DNA from: DASPKO01 sp035628055
Lineage (GTDB): Bacteria; Planctomycetota; Phycisphaerae; Phycisphaerales; UBA1924
NCBI GenBank assembly: GCA_035628055.1
Contig: DASPKO010000017.1
Span: 1 to 7,475 of the forward strand
Direction: 5' to 3'
DNA length: 7,475 nt
Shown: positions 1 through 6,107 of the stretch, one piece after another
Position numbering within the stretch: the stretch's first letter is position 1
Layout of the letters: each line of letters opens with the position of its first letter
Notes under the pieces: generated by a model
Told to the model about the DNA's origin: nothing
Database searches by the model: none
Seen by the model: the letters and a program-made list of their open reading frames with translations, nothing else
Program-made: the position numbers and the translations under genes

Positions 1-1367
1 TCTCGCGCGGCGAGCCCGAGCAGGCGGGCACCGTGACCGCGCCGGCGCCGACGGGCGACATCTACAAGGTCGCGGGCATCGCGGGGGAGCCGGAGATGCG
101 CGTGCGCATCCAGGCGCGGGTCCCCAGCGTGGAGCTGGCGGGGACGCCCGAGTTCGCGGTCACGCCGCTCCGCGGGCTGGTGCGCGAGGGGCGACAGACG
201 GTCAAGGGGCCCCTTGTCTTCACGCTCGACGAGTTCGGATGGGTGGTGCAGCGGCCTTCGGGCAAGCCGCTGCGCTTCAGCCGCGACCGCGACGTCGAGG
301 TGGTGGGGCTGGGCGACGACCCGGTGATCTGCAACGGAACGATGTATCCCGGACGGTTCCGGCTCACGGCGGCGACCAGCGGGGGCAACCAGGCCGGCGA
401 CATCGCGCGGGCCAGCGAGCAGGCCAGGACGATCCCGGCCGCCCCGGCGCTCGCGGGGACCGGGGCTCCCGGCGCGGCGGCGCCGGCGGATCCGGCGCGG
501 GTCATCGACGTCATCGAGCACGTGCCGCTGGAGGCCTACCTGCCGGGCGTGGTCGCGAAGGAGCTGTACGAGGGGTGGCCCGCGGCGGCCTACCAGGTGC
601 AGGCGGTGTGCGCCCGGAGCTACGCGATTCACGAGCGGCTGCGGAGCATGGCGGCCGGGCGGGCCTTCGACGTGGAGGCGACGACCCGCGACCAGGCCTA
701 CCAGGGCGCCAGCGCCCCGCCGGTGGCCCGCCAGGCGGTTGAGTCCACGCGCGGGCTGGTCATGGCCTATGGCGACGCGGTGCTGCGCACGTACTACTCG
801 AGCACCTGCGGCGGGAGGACCGCCTCGGCCAAGGAGACCTGGCCGATCACGCGCGGGTACGAGTACAACCTCGCCGCTCCGCTCCAGGCCAGCGCTCGCC
901 CCAGCGCCTGCCAGAAGTCGCCGCTGTTCACCTGGCGTACCGACCGCGACCGGGCCGACCTGGCCCGGCGCCTGGCGGCGTACGGGCAGAAGATGGGGTT
1001 CATGATCCGCCAGATCAAGGACGTGCAGAACGTCTCGGTGCTCGCGGTGAACGCGGTGGGGCGTCCCACCGAATACAAGGTCGTCGACTCCGATGGCAAG
1101 TGGTACCGGCTCAAGGCCGAGGAGCTCCGCCTGGCCTGTAACACCGACTACCCGGGGTCGGCGCCCATCACGCGGGCGAACCGGGTCAACAGCGGCGATC
1201 TGGAGCTGGTCCTGGAGGGCTCGAGCGTGCTGATCATGGGGCGCGGGTTCGGGCACGGGGTGGGCATGTGCCAGTTCTGTACGCGCGGCTGGGCCGAGCA
1301 GGGCGAGGGGTACGAGCAGATGCTCCCGCGCTTCTACCATGGGGCCCGGCTGGTCCGGGCGTACTAG
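1..1367 (+). CDS. SpoIID/LytB-domain peptidoglycan protein (5' partial)
   Basis: SpoIID-family proteins are lytic transglycosylases or amidase enhancers acting on glycan strands stripped of stem peptides, outside the cytoplasmic membrane. The frame stays open to the left edge. The first in-window start is GTG at 33, but no signal peptide follows it, so the true start is probably upstream. Residues below are numbered from that GTG. An N-terminal beta region (about 20-112) ends in YPGRFRL. An Ala/Gly/Pro-rich stretch (about 113-155) follows, then the SpoIID core from VPLEAYLPGVV (164-174). E177 in KELYEGWP aligns with the family's catalytic glutamate. Further signatures are QAVCARSYA (190-198), TTRDQAYQG (217-225), STCGGRT (257-263) and GRGFGHGVGMCQF (403-415). 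C259 and C293 resemble the cysteine pair I recall from non-Firmicute members. The protein ends where the family normally ends (FYHGARLVRAY). Family assignment is secure; whether the substrate is denuded glycan here is inferred. Confidence 0.93.
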   Translation, partial: SRGEPEQAGTVTAPAPTGDIYKVAGIAGEPEMRVRIQARVPSVELAGTPEFAVTPLRGLVREGRQTVKGPLVFTLDEFGWVVQRPSGKPLRFSRDRDVEVVGLGDDPVICNGTMYPGRFRLTAATSGGNQAGDIARASEQARTIPAAPALAGTGAPGAAAPADPARVIDVIEHVPLEAYLPGVVAKELYEGWPAAAYQVQAVCARSYAIHERLRSMAAGRAFDVEATTRDQAYQGASAPPVARQAVESTRGLVMAYGDAVLRTYYSSTCGGRTASAKETWPITRGYEYNLAAPLQASARPSACQKSPLFTWRTDRDRADLARRLAAYGQKMGFMIRQIKDVQNVSVLAVNAVGRPTEYKVVDSDGKWYRLKAEELRLACNTDYPGSAPITRANRVNSGDLELVLEGSSVLIMGRGFGHGVGMCQFCTRGWAEQGEGYEQMLPRFYHGARLVRAY

Positions 1368-1370
1368 CCT
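1365..1370 (+). promoter_or_regulatory. -10-like hexamer TAGCCT just before the gene at 1377
   Basis: TAGCCT fits the loose TAnnnT -10 pattern common in high-GC bacteria. It overlaps the TAG stop of the SpoIID gene. It ends 6 nt before the ATG at 1377, so initiation at normal spacing would begin at or next to the start codon, giving a leaderless transcript. I see no convincing -35 element about 17 nt upstream and no Shine-Dalgarno site in the 9-nt gap. This is a weak, composition-prone motif. Confidence 0.25.
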
Positions 1371-1376
1371 TTTGAC

Positions 1377-2495
1377 ATGCTGGGATGGGTCGGCGCGGCG
1401 GTGACGGGTCTGGCCACGCTCGCGGCGGGTCCGCCAACCCCCGCCCCGGAGCCGCCCGCGCCGGGCTGTGTCCGTGGTCTCGTGCTCGACAGCGCCTGCG
1501 CTCCCGTGCCCGGCGCCGTGGTCGCGCTCACCGACGGCGGGAGCGGCCTGCCGCTGGTGCGGCCCGGATACCGCACGCTGGACCGCGCGGGGCCCGACGA
1601 GGACCCGCACCGCCGCCTGGCCTTCGAGACCACGGGGACTGACGGGTCGTTCACGTTCACGGGCCTGCCCGCGGGCGGATACCGCCTGGTGGCACAGACC
1701 TGGATCCGCGATGAGACCGCCGATGCCCCGCGGGCGCCCGTCGCTGGCCTGCTGGAGGTCAACGGCACGGTCATCGTGCTGCGTGGCACGGCGACCGTGA
1801 ACGTCACGCCGGGCGCCACCGCCTCGGCGACGCTCCGCCCCCTGGGCGACGGCGTGATCATGATCGAGGACCTTGCCGGGAACGATGAGACGCTGCTGGT
1901 GGTGAGCGCGCTGCCGCCGAGCGCCGACCCCATCCTGGGCTTCGCGGGATGGGCCGGCCCGTTCATGCGGAACATGCTCGGGGCCAACCGCATGCCCGGC
2001 GGTTCGACCACGGTCCGCGGGCTCCCGGCGAGCACGGTCTATCTGGGCGTGTTCGCCGCGGACAACGTGCCGGGGTGGGGGATGGCGGCGGTGCCGCTCG
2101 AGCGCGGCCAGACCGCGCGGGTGAAGATCCCTTTCGTGGTTGCCTGGTCCGACGGGGTGCACTCGCCCCCGCCACACCTCGCGCCGCTGTGCGCACGCCT
2201 CGAGGCGATGTGCGGGGATAAGCCGGTGTGGTCGCTGATCGAGTCCCTGAACATACGGCCCGATCCGGGCCGGGGGCCCATGGCGGCGATGCTGGCCCTC
2301 ATCCCGCACCTGCACACTCCGCTCGAGCTGCCGGATGGTTCGAGGGAGCCCGCGGGCGACGTGCTGGCCTGCGTTGGGTATATCCAGCTCCGCCGGCAGG
2401 TGAGCGGGCGCGGAGGAAGGGTGAATCCCTACCGCGCGGCGGAGGTCACCCTCGTGGCCCCGGTCGGGCCCCGGGGGGACGGTGACGGGAAGTGA
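1377..2495 (+). CDS. Putative exported protein with carboxypeptidase-regulatory-like beta-sandwich domain
   Basis: I do not recognise a specific function. The N-terminus (residues 1-19) is hydrophobic and Ala/Gly-rich, followed by a Pro-rich spacer to about residue 30. It looks like a signal sequence but lacks basic residues at the front, so export is likely rather than certain. Residues 31-107 resemble a CarboxypepD_reg/Cna-B-like sandwich: CVRGLVLDSACAPVPGAVVAL, then TDGSFTFTGLPAGGYRLVAQ. A second GLPA-centred strand pattern, TTVRGLPASTVYLGVFA (211-227), suggests another sandwich, so the protein may be two beta domains plus a mixed C-terminal part (about 258-372) containing four cysteines in all after residue 271. 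Such domains usually mediate folding or binding at the cell surface, not catalysis. The ATG is chosen because it follows the SpoIID stop by 9 nt and opens the hydrophobic segment. The gene overlaps the following phosphatase gene by 4 nt, implying co-translation. Confidence 0.72.
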   Translation: MLGWVGAAVTGLATLAAGPPTPAPEPPAPGCVRGLVLDSACAPVPGAVVALTDGGSGLPLVRPGYRTLDRAGPDEDPHRRLAFETTGTDGSFTFTGLPAGGYRLVAQTWIRDETADAPRAPVAGLLEVNGTVIVLRGTATVNVTPGATASATLRPLGDGVIMIEDLAGNDETLLVVSALPPSADPILGFAGWAGPFMRNMLGANRMPGGSTTVRGLPASTVYLGVFAADNVPGWGMAAVPLERGQTARVKIPFVVAWSDGVHSPPPHLAPLCARLEAMCGDKPVWSLIESLNIRPDPGRGPMAAMLALIPHLHTPLELPDGSREPAGDVLACVGYIQLRRQVSGRGGRVNPYRAAEVTLVAPVGPRGDGDGK

Positions 2496-3496
2496 GCGGC
2501 GCGATCCGGGAGAGCGGCGGCCAGCGCACGCTCCAGTGCATGGAGGTCTGGGGTGGCAATCGGGCGGTGCAGAACGGCGTGAGCATGCCCGGTCTGGATG
2601 CCTGGGTCTTCAGCCGTCCGTGGAAGGACCAGCCCGGGGGCGGTGACGTGCACTATGTCTCGAGCTGCGCCACGGGGCGGATCACCCGGCTGCTGGTCGC
2701 CGACGTGAGCGGGCACGGGGAGGCGATCGCCGGCGCCGCCGGGTCGCTGCGCGACCTGATGCGCCGCTACATCAACTTCGTGGACCAGGGAAAGTTCGTC
2801 GAGTCGCTCAATCGCGAGTTCGGCGCCCGCGCCGAGGCCGGGTGCTTCGCGACCGCGGTGGTGGCAACGTTCTTTGCGCCCACAGGAGAGCTGGCGGCGT
2901 GCAACGCCGGACACCCCCGACCCCTGCACTATTCGGCCCGCGCGGGACGGTGGGGCTTTCTCGACCAGCCCCTGGCCTCGGGAGGGTCTGAGGTGGCGCG
3001 CGCCGCGGACGACGAGCGTCGCCTGGTGAACCTTCCGCTGGGGATCGCCGAGCCCACGGCGTACGAGCCCTTCTCGCGGCGGCTGCGCCCGGGCGATCTG
3101 GTCCTGTTCTATACCGACGCGATGATCGAGGCCCGCGGGCCGGGCGGCCGGATGCTCGGGGAGAAGGGGCTGCTGGAGCTGGTCGGCGCGTCCGACATTT
3201 CCTCGCCGATGGCCCTCATCGACGACGTCTATTCCCGCCTGCTCGATTGCTGCCCGGGGCGAGAGCCCGACGACGATGTGACCATGCTGCTGGTGCGGCC
3301 CAACGGCCTGGCGCCGCGGGCCACCATGCGTGGGTCGCTCGCGGCGGGCTGGCGGGTGGCGCGCGGCGTCGCGGGGGGGCTGCTGGGGCGCGGGCCGCTG
3401 CCCTGGCCCGAGCTGAGCGCGCGGAACATCCTCGGGTCGGGGATCGGCTGGTTCAACCGCGCGCCGGGATCGGGCCGGGGCACGCTCGCGGAGTGA
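2492..3496 (+). CDS. SpoIIE/RsbU-type PP2C serine/threonine phosphatase
   Basis: A cytoplasmic metal-dependent protein phosphatase of the PP2C SpoIIE class. Relatives dephosphorylate anti-anti-sigma (STAS) proteins or other signalling partners; the partner here is unknown. All expected metal-binding aspartates are present: D52 in GGGDVHYV, D71 in VADVSGHG, D209 in LFYTDAMIEA and D260-D262 in DDDVTMLLV. The CNAGHP motif (137-142) is also intact. Two motifs deviate from the general family: GGDVHYV replaces the usual GGD(F/Y)YD, and TDA replaces TDG. The catalytic domain takes up about residues 35-270. No PAS, GAF, HAMP or receiver domain precedes it, only a short lead containing MEVWGGN (17-23), a segment I associate with planctomycete versions. 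A tail of about 63 residues follows, mixing basic and hydrophobic residues. The GTG start overlaps the previous stop as GTGA, indicating translational coupling. ATG at 2540 is a possible alternative but would cut into MEVWGGN. Confidence 0.9.
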   Translation: MSGAIRESGGQRTLQCMEVWGGNRAVQNGVSMPGLDAWVFSRPWKDQPGGGDVHYVSSCATGRITRLLVADVSGHGEAIAGAAGSLRDLMRRYINFVDQGKFVESLNREFGARAEAGCFATAVVATFFAPTGELAACNAGHPRPLHYSARAGRWGFLDQPLASGGSEVARAADDERRLVNLPLGIAEPTAYEPFSRRLRPGDLVLFYTDAMIEARGPGGRMLGEKGLLELVGASDISSPMALIDDVYSRLLDCCPGREPDDDVTMLLVRPNGLAPRATMRGSLAAGWRVARGVAGGLLGRGPLPWPELSARNILGSGIGWFNRAPGSGRGTLAE

Positions 3497-3505
3497 GCGT
3501 CTCAC
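3493..3505 (+). repeat. Short perfect inverted repeat GTGAG-CGT-CTCAC
   Basis: Two 5-bp arms (3493-3497 and 3501-3505) surround a 3-nt loop, overlapping the phosphatase stop codon and lying 5 nt before the -10-like TAGCAT at 3511. There is no U-tract, so it is a poor intrinsic terminator. It could be a small operator, a hairpin that weakly separates the phosphatase and MATE genes, or chance. Confidence 0.3.
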
Positions 3506-3510
3506 CCGGC

Positions 3511-3516
3511 TAGCAT
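3511..3516 (+). promoter_or_regulatory. -10-like hexamer TAGCAT before the MATE gene
   Basis: TAGCAT lies in the 31-nt gap between the phosphatase stop and the MATE start and ends 11 nt before the ATG at 3528. Initiation 6-7 nt after the hexamer would leave a leader of only about 4-5 nt. No Shine-Dalgarno sequence is visible in the gap, which fits leaderless-style expression. No recognisable -35 is present, so the call rests on position and on similarity to the motifs at 1365 and 6029. Confidence 0.3.
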
Positions 3517-3527
3517 CGCCGCGATCC

Positions 3528-5126
3528 ATGACCCCTGTGCGCACCAACCACCCGGCGCGCCCGGACACGGTCGTCAGCGGCACCCCCGCGCTCGCCGAGC
3601 AGGGCGAGGCCTCGGCGCCTGCCCCGGCGCCCGCGCCCCCCGAGGGACGGATCCGCGCCGGCCGGCTGGCGGGGCTGAGCATGCCCCGCGCGATCTGGGT
3701 GATCTCCTGGCCCATCCTGGTGCAGTCGGTCCTCACGTGGCTGGTGGGGCTGACCGACACGGTGCTGGCGGCGGGGATCAGCGAGCCGGCGACCGACGCC
3801 ATCGGCGGCGCGACCTACGTGATGTGGTTCGTGGCCCTGGTCGTGACCGCGATCGGGGTCGGGGCCACGGCGCTGATCAGCCGCGCGGTGGGCTCGGGGC
3901 GGCTGGCCGTGGCCGACGCGGCCCTCGGGCAGACGGTGCTCCTCGCGGTTGTCGCGGGCCTGGTGACCGGGGGCCTGGTGGCCGGCGCCGCGACCCCCCT
4001 GGCCGGGATGATGAGCATGGGTGAGGAGGCCCGGCGGGCCTTTACCGTGTATCTGCTCATCACCGCCTTTGGCGTGCCCGTGCAGGCGGTGCTCTTCGTC
4101 GGGATCGAGTGTGCCCGGGCGGCGGGCGACTCGAGGCGCCCCCTGCGGGCGATGGTGCTGGTGAACGTCGTGAACATCGTGGCGAGCTGGGTGCTCGCCG
4201 GGGTTGACCTGACCACCACCTCGGTCCGGGAGGGCGTGGCGGTCACGCGCACGGTGCTCGAGAACCCCTTCGGGTTCGAGTGGGGCGTGGCCGGGATCGC
4301 GGTGGGAACGGTGCTGGCCGAGGTCGCCGGCCTGGTGATGGTGCTGCGCCTGCTGGCGAGCGGGCGCACGGGGCTCCGCCTGCGGCGCCGGCGGCTGGCA
4401 CCGCATTGGCACACGCTCCGGCGGCTGGTGCGCGTGGGCCTGCCCAACTTCCTGGAGACCCTGGGCATGTGGGCGGGCAACTTCCTGATCGTGCTGATGG
4501 TCGGGTGGCTCGCGGCCGAGCAGTCCCGGGCCGGGCACCCGCAAGGGCTGCTGGGGGCCCACGTCGTCGCGATCCGCATCGAGGCGATGAGCTTCCTGCC
4601 GGGCTTTGCGATGGGAACGGCGGCGGCGGCGCTGGCCGGGCAGTACCTCGGCGCGGGCTCGCCGCGCCTGGCCACGCGGGCCATCCTGGCGTGCCTGGCG
4701 GTCTCCGCGGGGTTCATGGGCGTCGCGGGCCTGCTGCTGGTGCTGGTCCCCGTGACGATCACCGGCCTGCTCACGTCCCAGCCGGCGCACCTGGAGCTGG
4801 TGCCCAAGCTGATCTTCATCGCCGGCATCGTGCAGGTGCCCTTCGCCGTCAGCCTCGTCCTGCGGACCGCCCTGCGCGGCGCCGGCGACGTGAAGGTCGT
4901 GATGTGGCTGACGTGGCTGACGACGTACGGCGTGCGTCTGCCCCTGGCCTACCTCGGCTCGGGCGTCGACATCCCTCTCCCGGGCGGCGGGGTAATTCCC
5001 AACCCGATGCCGTGGGACGGCGGGCTTCCGGGTTTGTGGGTCGGCCTGTGCGCGGAGATCGTGGTGCGCGCGGTGGCGTTCGGGGCCCGATTCCTGCAGG
5101 GCGGATGGACGACCGTGCGCGTCTAG
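3528..5126 (+). CDS. MATE-family efflux transporter (NorM/DinF type)
   Basis: An inner-membrane cation-coupled antiporter of the multidrug and toxic compound extrusion family; the substrate cannot be told from sequence. At 532 aa it is somewhat longer than typical 450-480 aa members because of a hydrophilic Pro/Ala-rich N-terminal extension (1-50, with an alternating Ala-Pro run near 30-38). The transporter body starts at RAIWVISWPILVQSVLTWLV (54-73) and contains about 12 hydrophobic segments to residue 522. Family signatures are GVGATALISRAVGSG (110-124), VPVQAVLFVGIECARAAGD (183-201), the second-half repeat MGTAAAALAGQYLGAGSP (362-379) and LRTALRGAGD (445-454). The two similar halves reflect the family's internal duplication. 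A Gly/Pro-rich loop (478-502) precedes the last helix. The ATG follows a 31-nt gap without a ribosome-binding site. ATG at 3681 (M52) is an alternative that would remove only the extension. The gene may be read with the phosphatase gene or from its own promoter. Confidence 0.93.
   Translation: MTPVRTNHPARPDTVVSGTPALAEQGEASAPAPAPAPPEGRIRAGRLAGLSMPRAIWVISWPILVQSVLTWLVGLTDTVLAAGISEPATDAIGGATYVMWFVALVVTAIGVGATALISRAVGSGRLAVADAALGQTVLLAVVAGLVTGGLVAGAATPLAGMMSMGEEARRAFTVYLLITAFGVPVQAVLFVGIECARAAGDSRRPLRAMVLVNVVNIVASWVLAGVDLTTTSVREGVAVTRTVLENPFGFEWGVAGIAVGTVLAEVAGLVMVLRLLASGRTGLRLRRRRLAPHWHTLRRLVRVGLPNFLETLGMWAGNFLIVLMVGWLAAEQSRAGHPQGLLGAHVVAIRIEAMSFLPGFAMGTAAAALAGQYLGAGSPRLATRAILACLAVSAGFMGVAGLLLVLVPVTITGLLTSQPAHLELVPKLIFIAGIVQVPFAVSLVLRTALRGAGDVKVVMWLTWLTTYGVRLPLAYLGSGVDIPLPGGGVIPNPMPWDGGLPGLWVGLCAEIVVRAVAFGARFLQGGWTTVRV
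4904..4921 (+). repeat. Two tandem copies of 9-bp GTGGCTGAC
   Basis: Positions 4904-4912 and 4913-4921 are identical 9-mers encoding a WLT-WLT duplication inside a transmembrane segment of the MATE protein. The unit is in frame. It may be a small local duplication or ordinary hydrophobic sequence; no function is implied. Confidence 0.6.
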
Positions 5127-5138
5127 ACCGCTCCCGGC

Positions 5139-5996
5139 TCAGGGCGCGACGACGACGCCGCTGCCGAGCCGGTCGCGGGCTGCGAGAGCCGCCTGCTTGC
5201 TGGGGAAGCCCCCGACGAGGACGACGTATTCGGAACCGCCGGTCTGTGAGGCCCGGGGGATCACCCTGGGATTGGTCAGGCCCAGGCGGGAGACCACCGG
5301 TCGGGTCTTGCCAACCTGCCGGTCGGCGTTCTCGCGCCGCGAAAAGACCCCGAGCTGGACGGCATAAGGTCCGGCCGGGGCGAAGGCCGAGCCGGCCTCG
5401 GTGGGAATCGGTGATGACGGGCGGTCGGTCGCGGAGGCCCGCTGGGACAGGGCGGTCTTGAGGGCGGGGTCCTTGGCGCTGGCGCCGGCGACGAGGTACT
5501 GGGCCCGCGCGGCCGGGAAGCGCGAGAGGCGGGAGAGGGAGTCGCCGGCCTGCATGCCGGCCCGGGCGGCGTCGTCGCCGGTGAGCTTGCCCGAGGCCGC
5601 CGCCAGCAGCTCGGCGGCCTGCTGGTTGTTGCCACGGTCGGCGGCGATCAGGCCGAGGGTGGCGCCGGCGCGCCCCGCTACCGCGGGGTCGGGGCAGGAG
5701 AGCAGGGGGCGCAGGTGAGCCTCGGCGGCGGCCAGGTCGCCCTGCGCGTGAGCGGCCAGGCCGGCGGTGAGGGCGGCTCGCGCGCGCTCCTGCTCATTGC
5801 CATGCTTCAGGGCCGCCTCGGCGCCCTTGCGGGCCTTGGCGTACTGCCCCTCCCGGTAGAGCGACACGTAGCCGCCGGGACCCTCCGGACTGCTGGCGCA
5901 GCCGGCGGTGCCGAGTGCCGCGGCGGCGAGCGTCACGGCCAGGAGCCGACTGGGATTCGAACGGCACGGCGGGGTGAGAGGCGAGGTGGACCGCAT
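5139..5996 (-). CDS. Lipoprotein with TPR-like repeats and C-terminal SPOR domain
   Basis: The 285-aa product starts at the ATG complementary to 5994-5996. This start is chosen because GGAGAG lies 8 nt upstream and a lipoprotein signal follows: a basic lead (R2, R12, R17), hydrophobic LLAVTLAAAALGTAG, then C33 as the putative lipidated cysteine. The -3 residue is Thr, a permitted but less common lipobox. The frame stays open far upstream, but that part is antisense to the ligase gene. Residues 43-173 contain three to four degenerate Ala-rich TPR-like helix pairs (for example AGLAAHAQGDLAAAEAHL at 78-95 and AADRGNNQQAAELL at 118-131). A Pro/Ser linker leads to a SPOR domain (about 209-283): YAVQLGVFSRRENAD, then YVVLVGGFPSKQAALAARDRL. 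SPOR domains bind denuded peptidoglycan glycans, often at division sites. The protein is therefore probably envelope-anchored and engages the wall, with TPRs for protein contacts. It converges on the MATE gene with 12 bp between stops and diverges from the acyl-CoA ligase gene. Confidence 0.87.
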   Translation of the reverse strand: MRSTSPLTPPCRSNPSRLLAVTLAAAALGTAGCASSPEGPGGYVSLYREGQYAKARKGAEAALKHGNEQERARAALTAGLAAHAQGDLAAAEAHLRPLLSCPDPAVAGRAGATLGLIAADRGNNQQAAELLAAASGKLTGDDAARAGMQAGDSLSRLSRFPAARAQYLVAGASAKDPALKTALSQRASATDRPSSPIPTEAGSAFAPAGPYAVQLGVFSRRENADRQVGKTRPVVSRLGLTNPRVIPRASQTGGSEYVVLVGGFPSKQAALAARDRLGSGVVVAP

Positions 5997-6004
5997 CGGC
6001 TGAT

Positions 6005-6010
6005 CTCTCC
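6005..6010 (-). promoter_or_regulatory. Shine-Dalgarno site GGAGAG of the SPOR lipoprotein gene
   Basis: The minus strand reads GGAGAG, 8 nt before the ATG at 5996. It decides the start: the longer open frame upstream is antisense to the ligase gene, and only this ATG has both a ribosome-binding site and a following signal peptide. It is the clearest ribosome-binding site in the window; the other starts have weak or none. Confidence 0.65.
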
Positions 6011-6031
6011 GGCGGGGAGGCTTTGTGCTAC

Positions 6032-6087
6032 CTTCGAGGGGGGCGGGTCCACGCGTTGTGGGCGCGGCCCGGCGGGCTCCCCCGAAG
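6032..6087. repeat. Imperfect inverted repeat in the divergent intergenic region
   Basis: CTTCG-A-GGGG (6032-6041) can pair with CCCCCGAAG (6079-6087) with a single bulged A at 6037, giving a 9-bp stem around a spacer of about 37 nt. The spacer itself contains a small GCCC-GGC-GGGC hairpin (6067-6077). If transcription of the ligase starts just after 6034 the structure would lie in its 5' leader. In such GC-rich DNA, chance pairing is common. Confidence 0.3.
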
Positions 6088-6107
6088 ACGAGCAGACGCA
6101 TCGGCAA

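Larger units (their letters stand above)
5997..6107. promoter_or_regulatory. Divergent intergenic/promoter region
   Basis: This 111-bp region separates the start codons of the SPOR lipoprotein gene (minus) and the acyl-CoA ligase gene (plus), so it should hold promoters for both. On the plus strand TGCTACCTT (6026-6034) reads as an extended-10-like TGnTAnnnT. On the minus strand the overlapping complement gives TAGCAC (6030-6025). An imperfect inverted repeat flanks most of the part downstream of this. No clear -35 elements are seen, and no known operator motif is recognised. Confidence 0.45.

Noticed and set aside
1..3496. A sporulation system, suggested by SpoIID-like and SpoIIE-like proteins close together.
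   Set aside because: Both family names come from Bacillus, but the domains are widespread in non-sporulating bacteria. No other sporulation gene, SpoIIE membrane region or sporulation sigma factor is present.
3628..3645. A GC-rich Ala-Pro run near the start of the MATE gene as a possible microsatellite or regulatory repeat.
   Set aside because: It is short and imperfect, codes for an ordinary disordered N-terminal extension, and has no sign of a longer array.
2429..3802. A 457-codon minus-strand open frame across the phosphatase gene.
   Set aside because: It lies opposite a gene with clear PP2C motifs, spans the intergenic gap and two unrelated genes, and its translation has no recognisable fold or signal.
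3510..4828. Long minus-strand open frames opposite the MATE gene.
   Set aside because: Their products are biased to Arg, His, Gln, Pro and Gly or to Ser, Thr, Ala and Arg, with no domain pattern. They mirror the codon bias of the transporter gene and are typical shadows in high-GC DNA.
5950..5968. The minus strand contains GTTCGAATCCC, which looks like a tRNA T-loop.
   Set aside because: The flanking bases do not pair into a 5-bp T stem, no acceptor, D or anticodon arms are seen around it, and it lies inside the N-terminal coding region of the SPOR lipoprotein.
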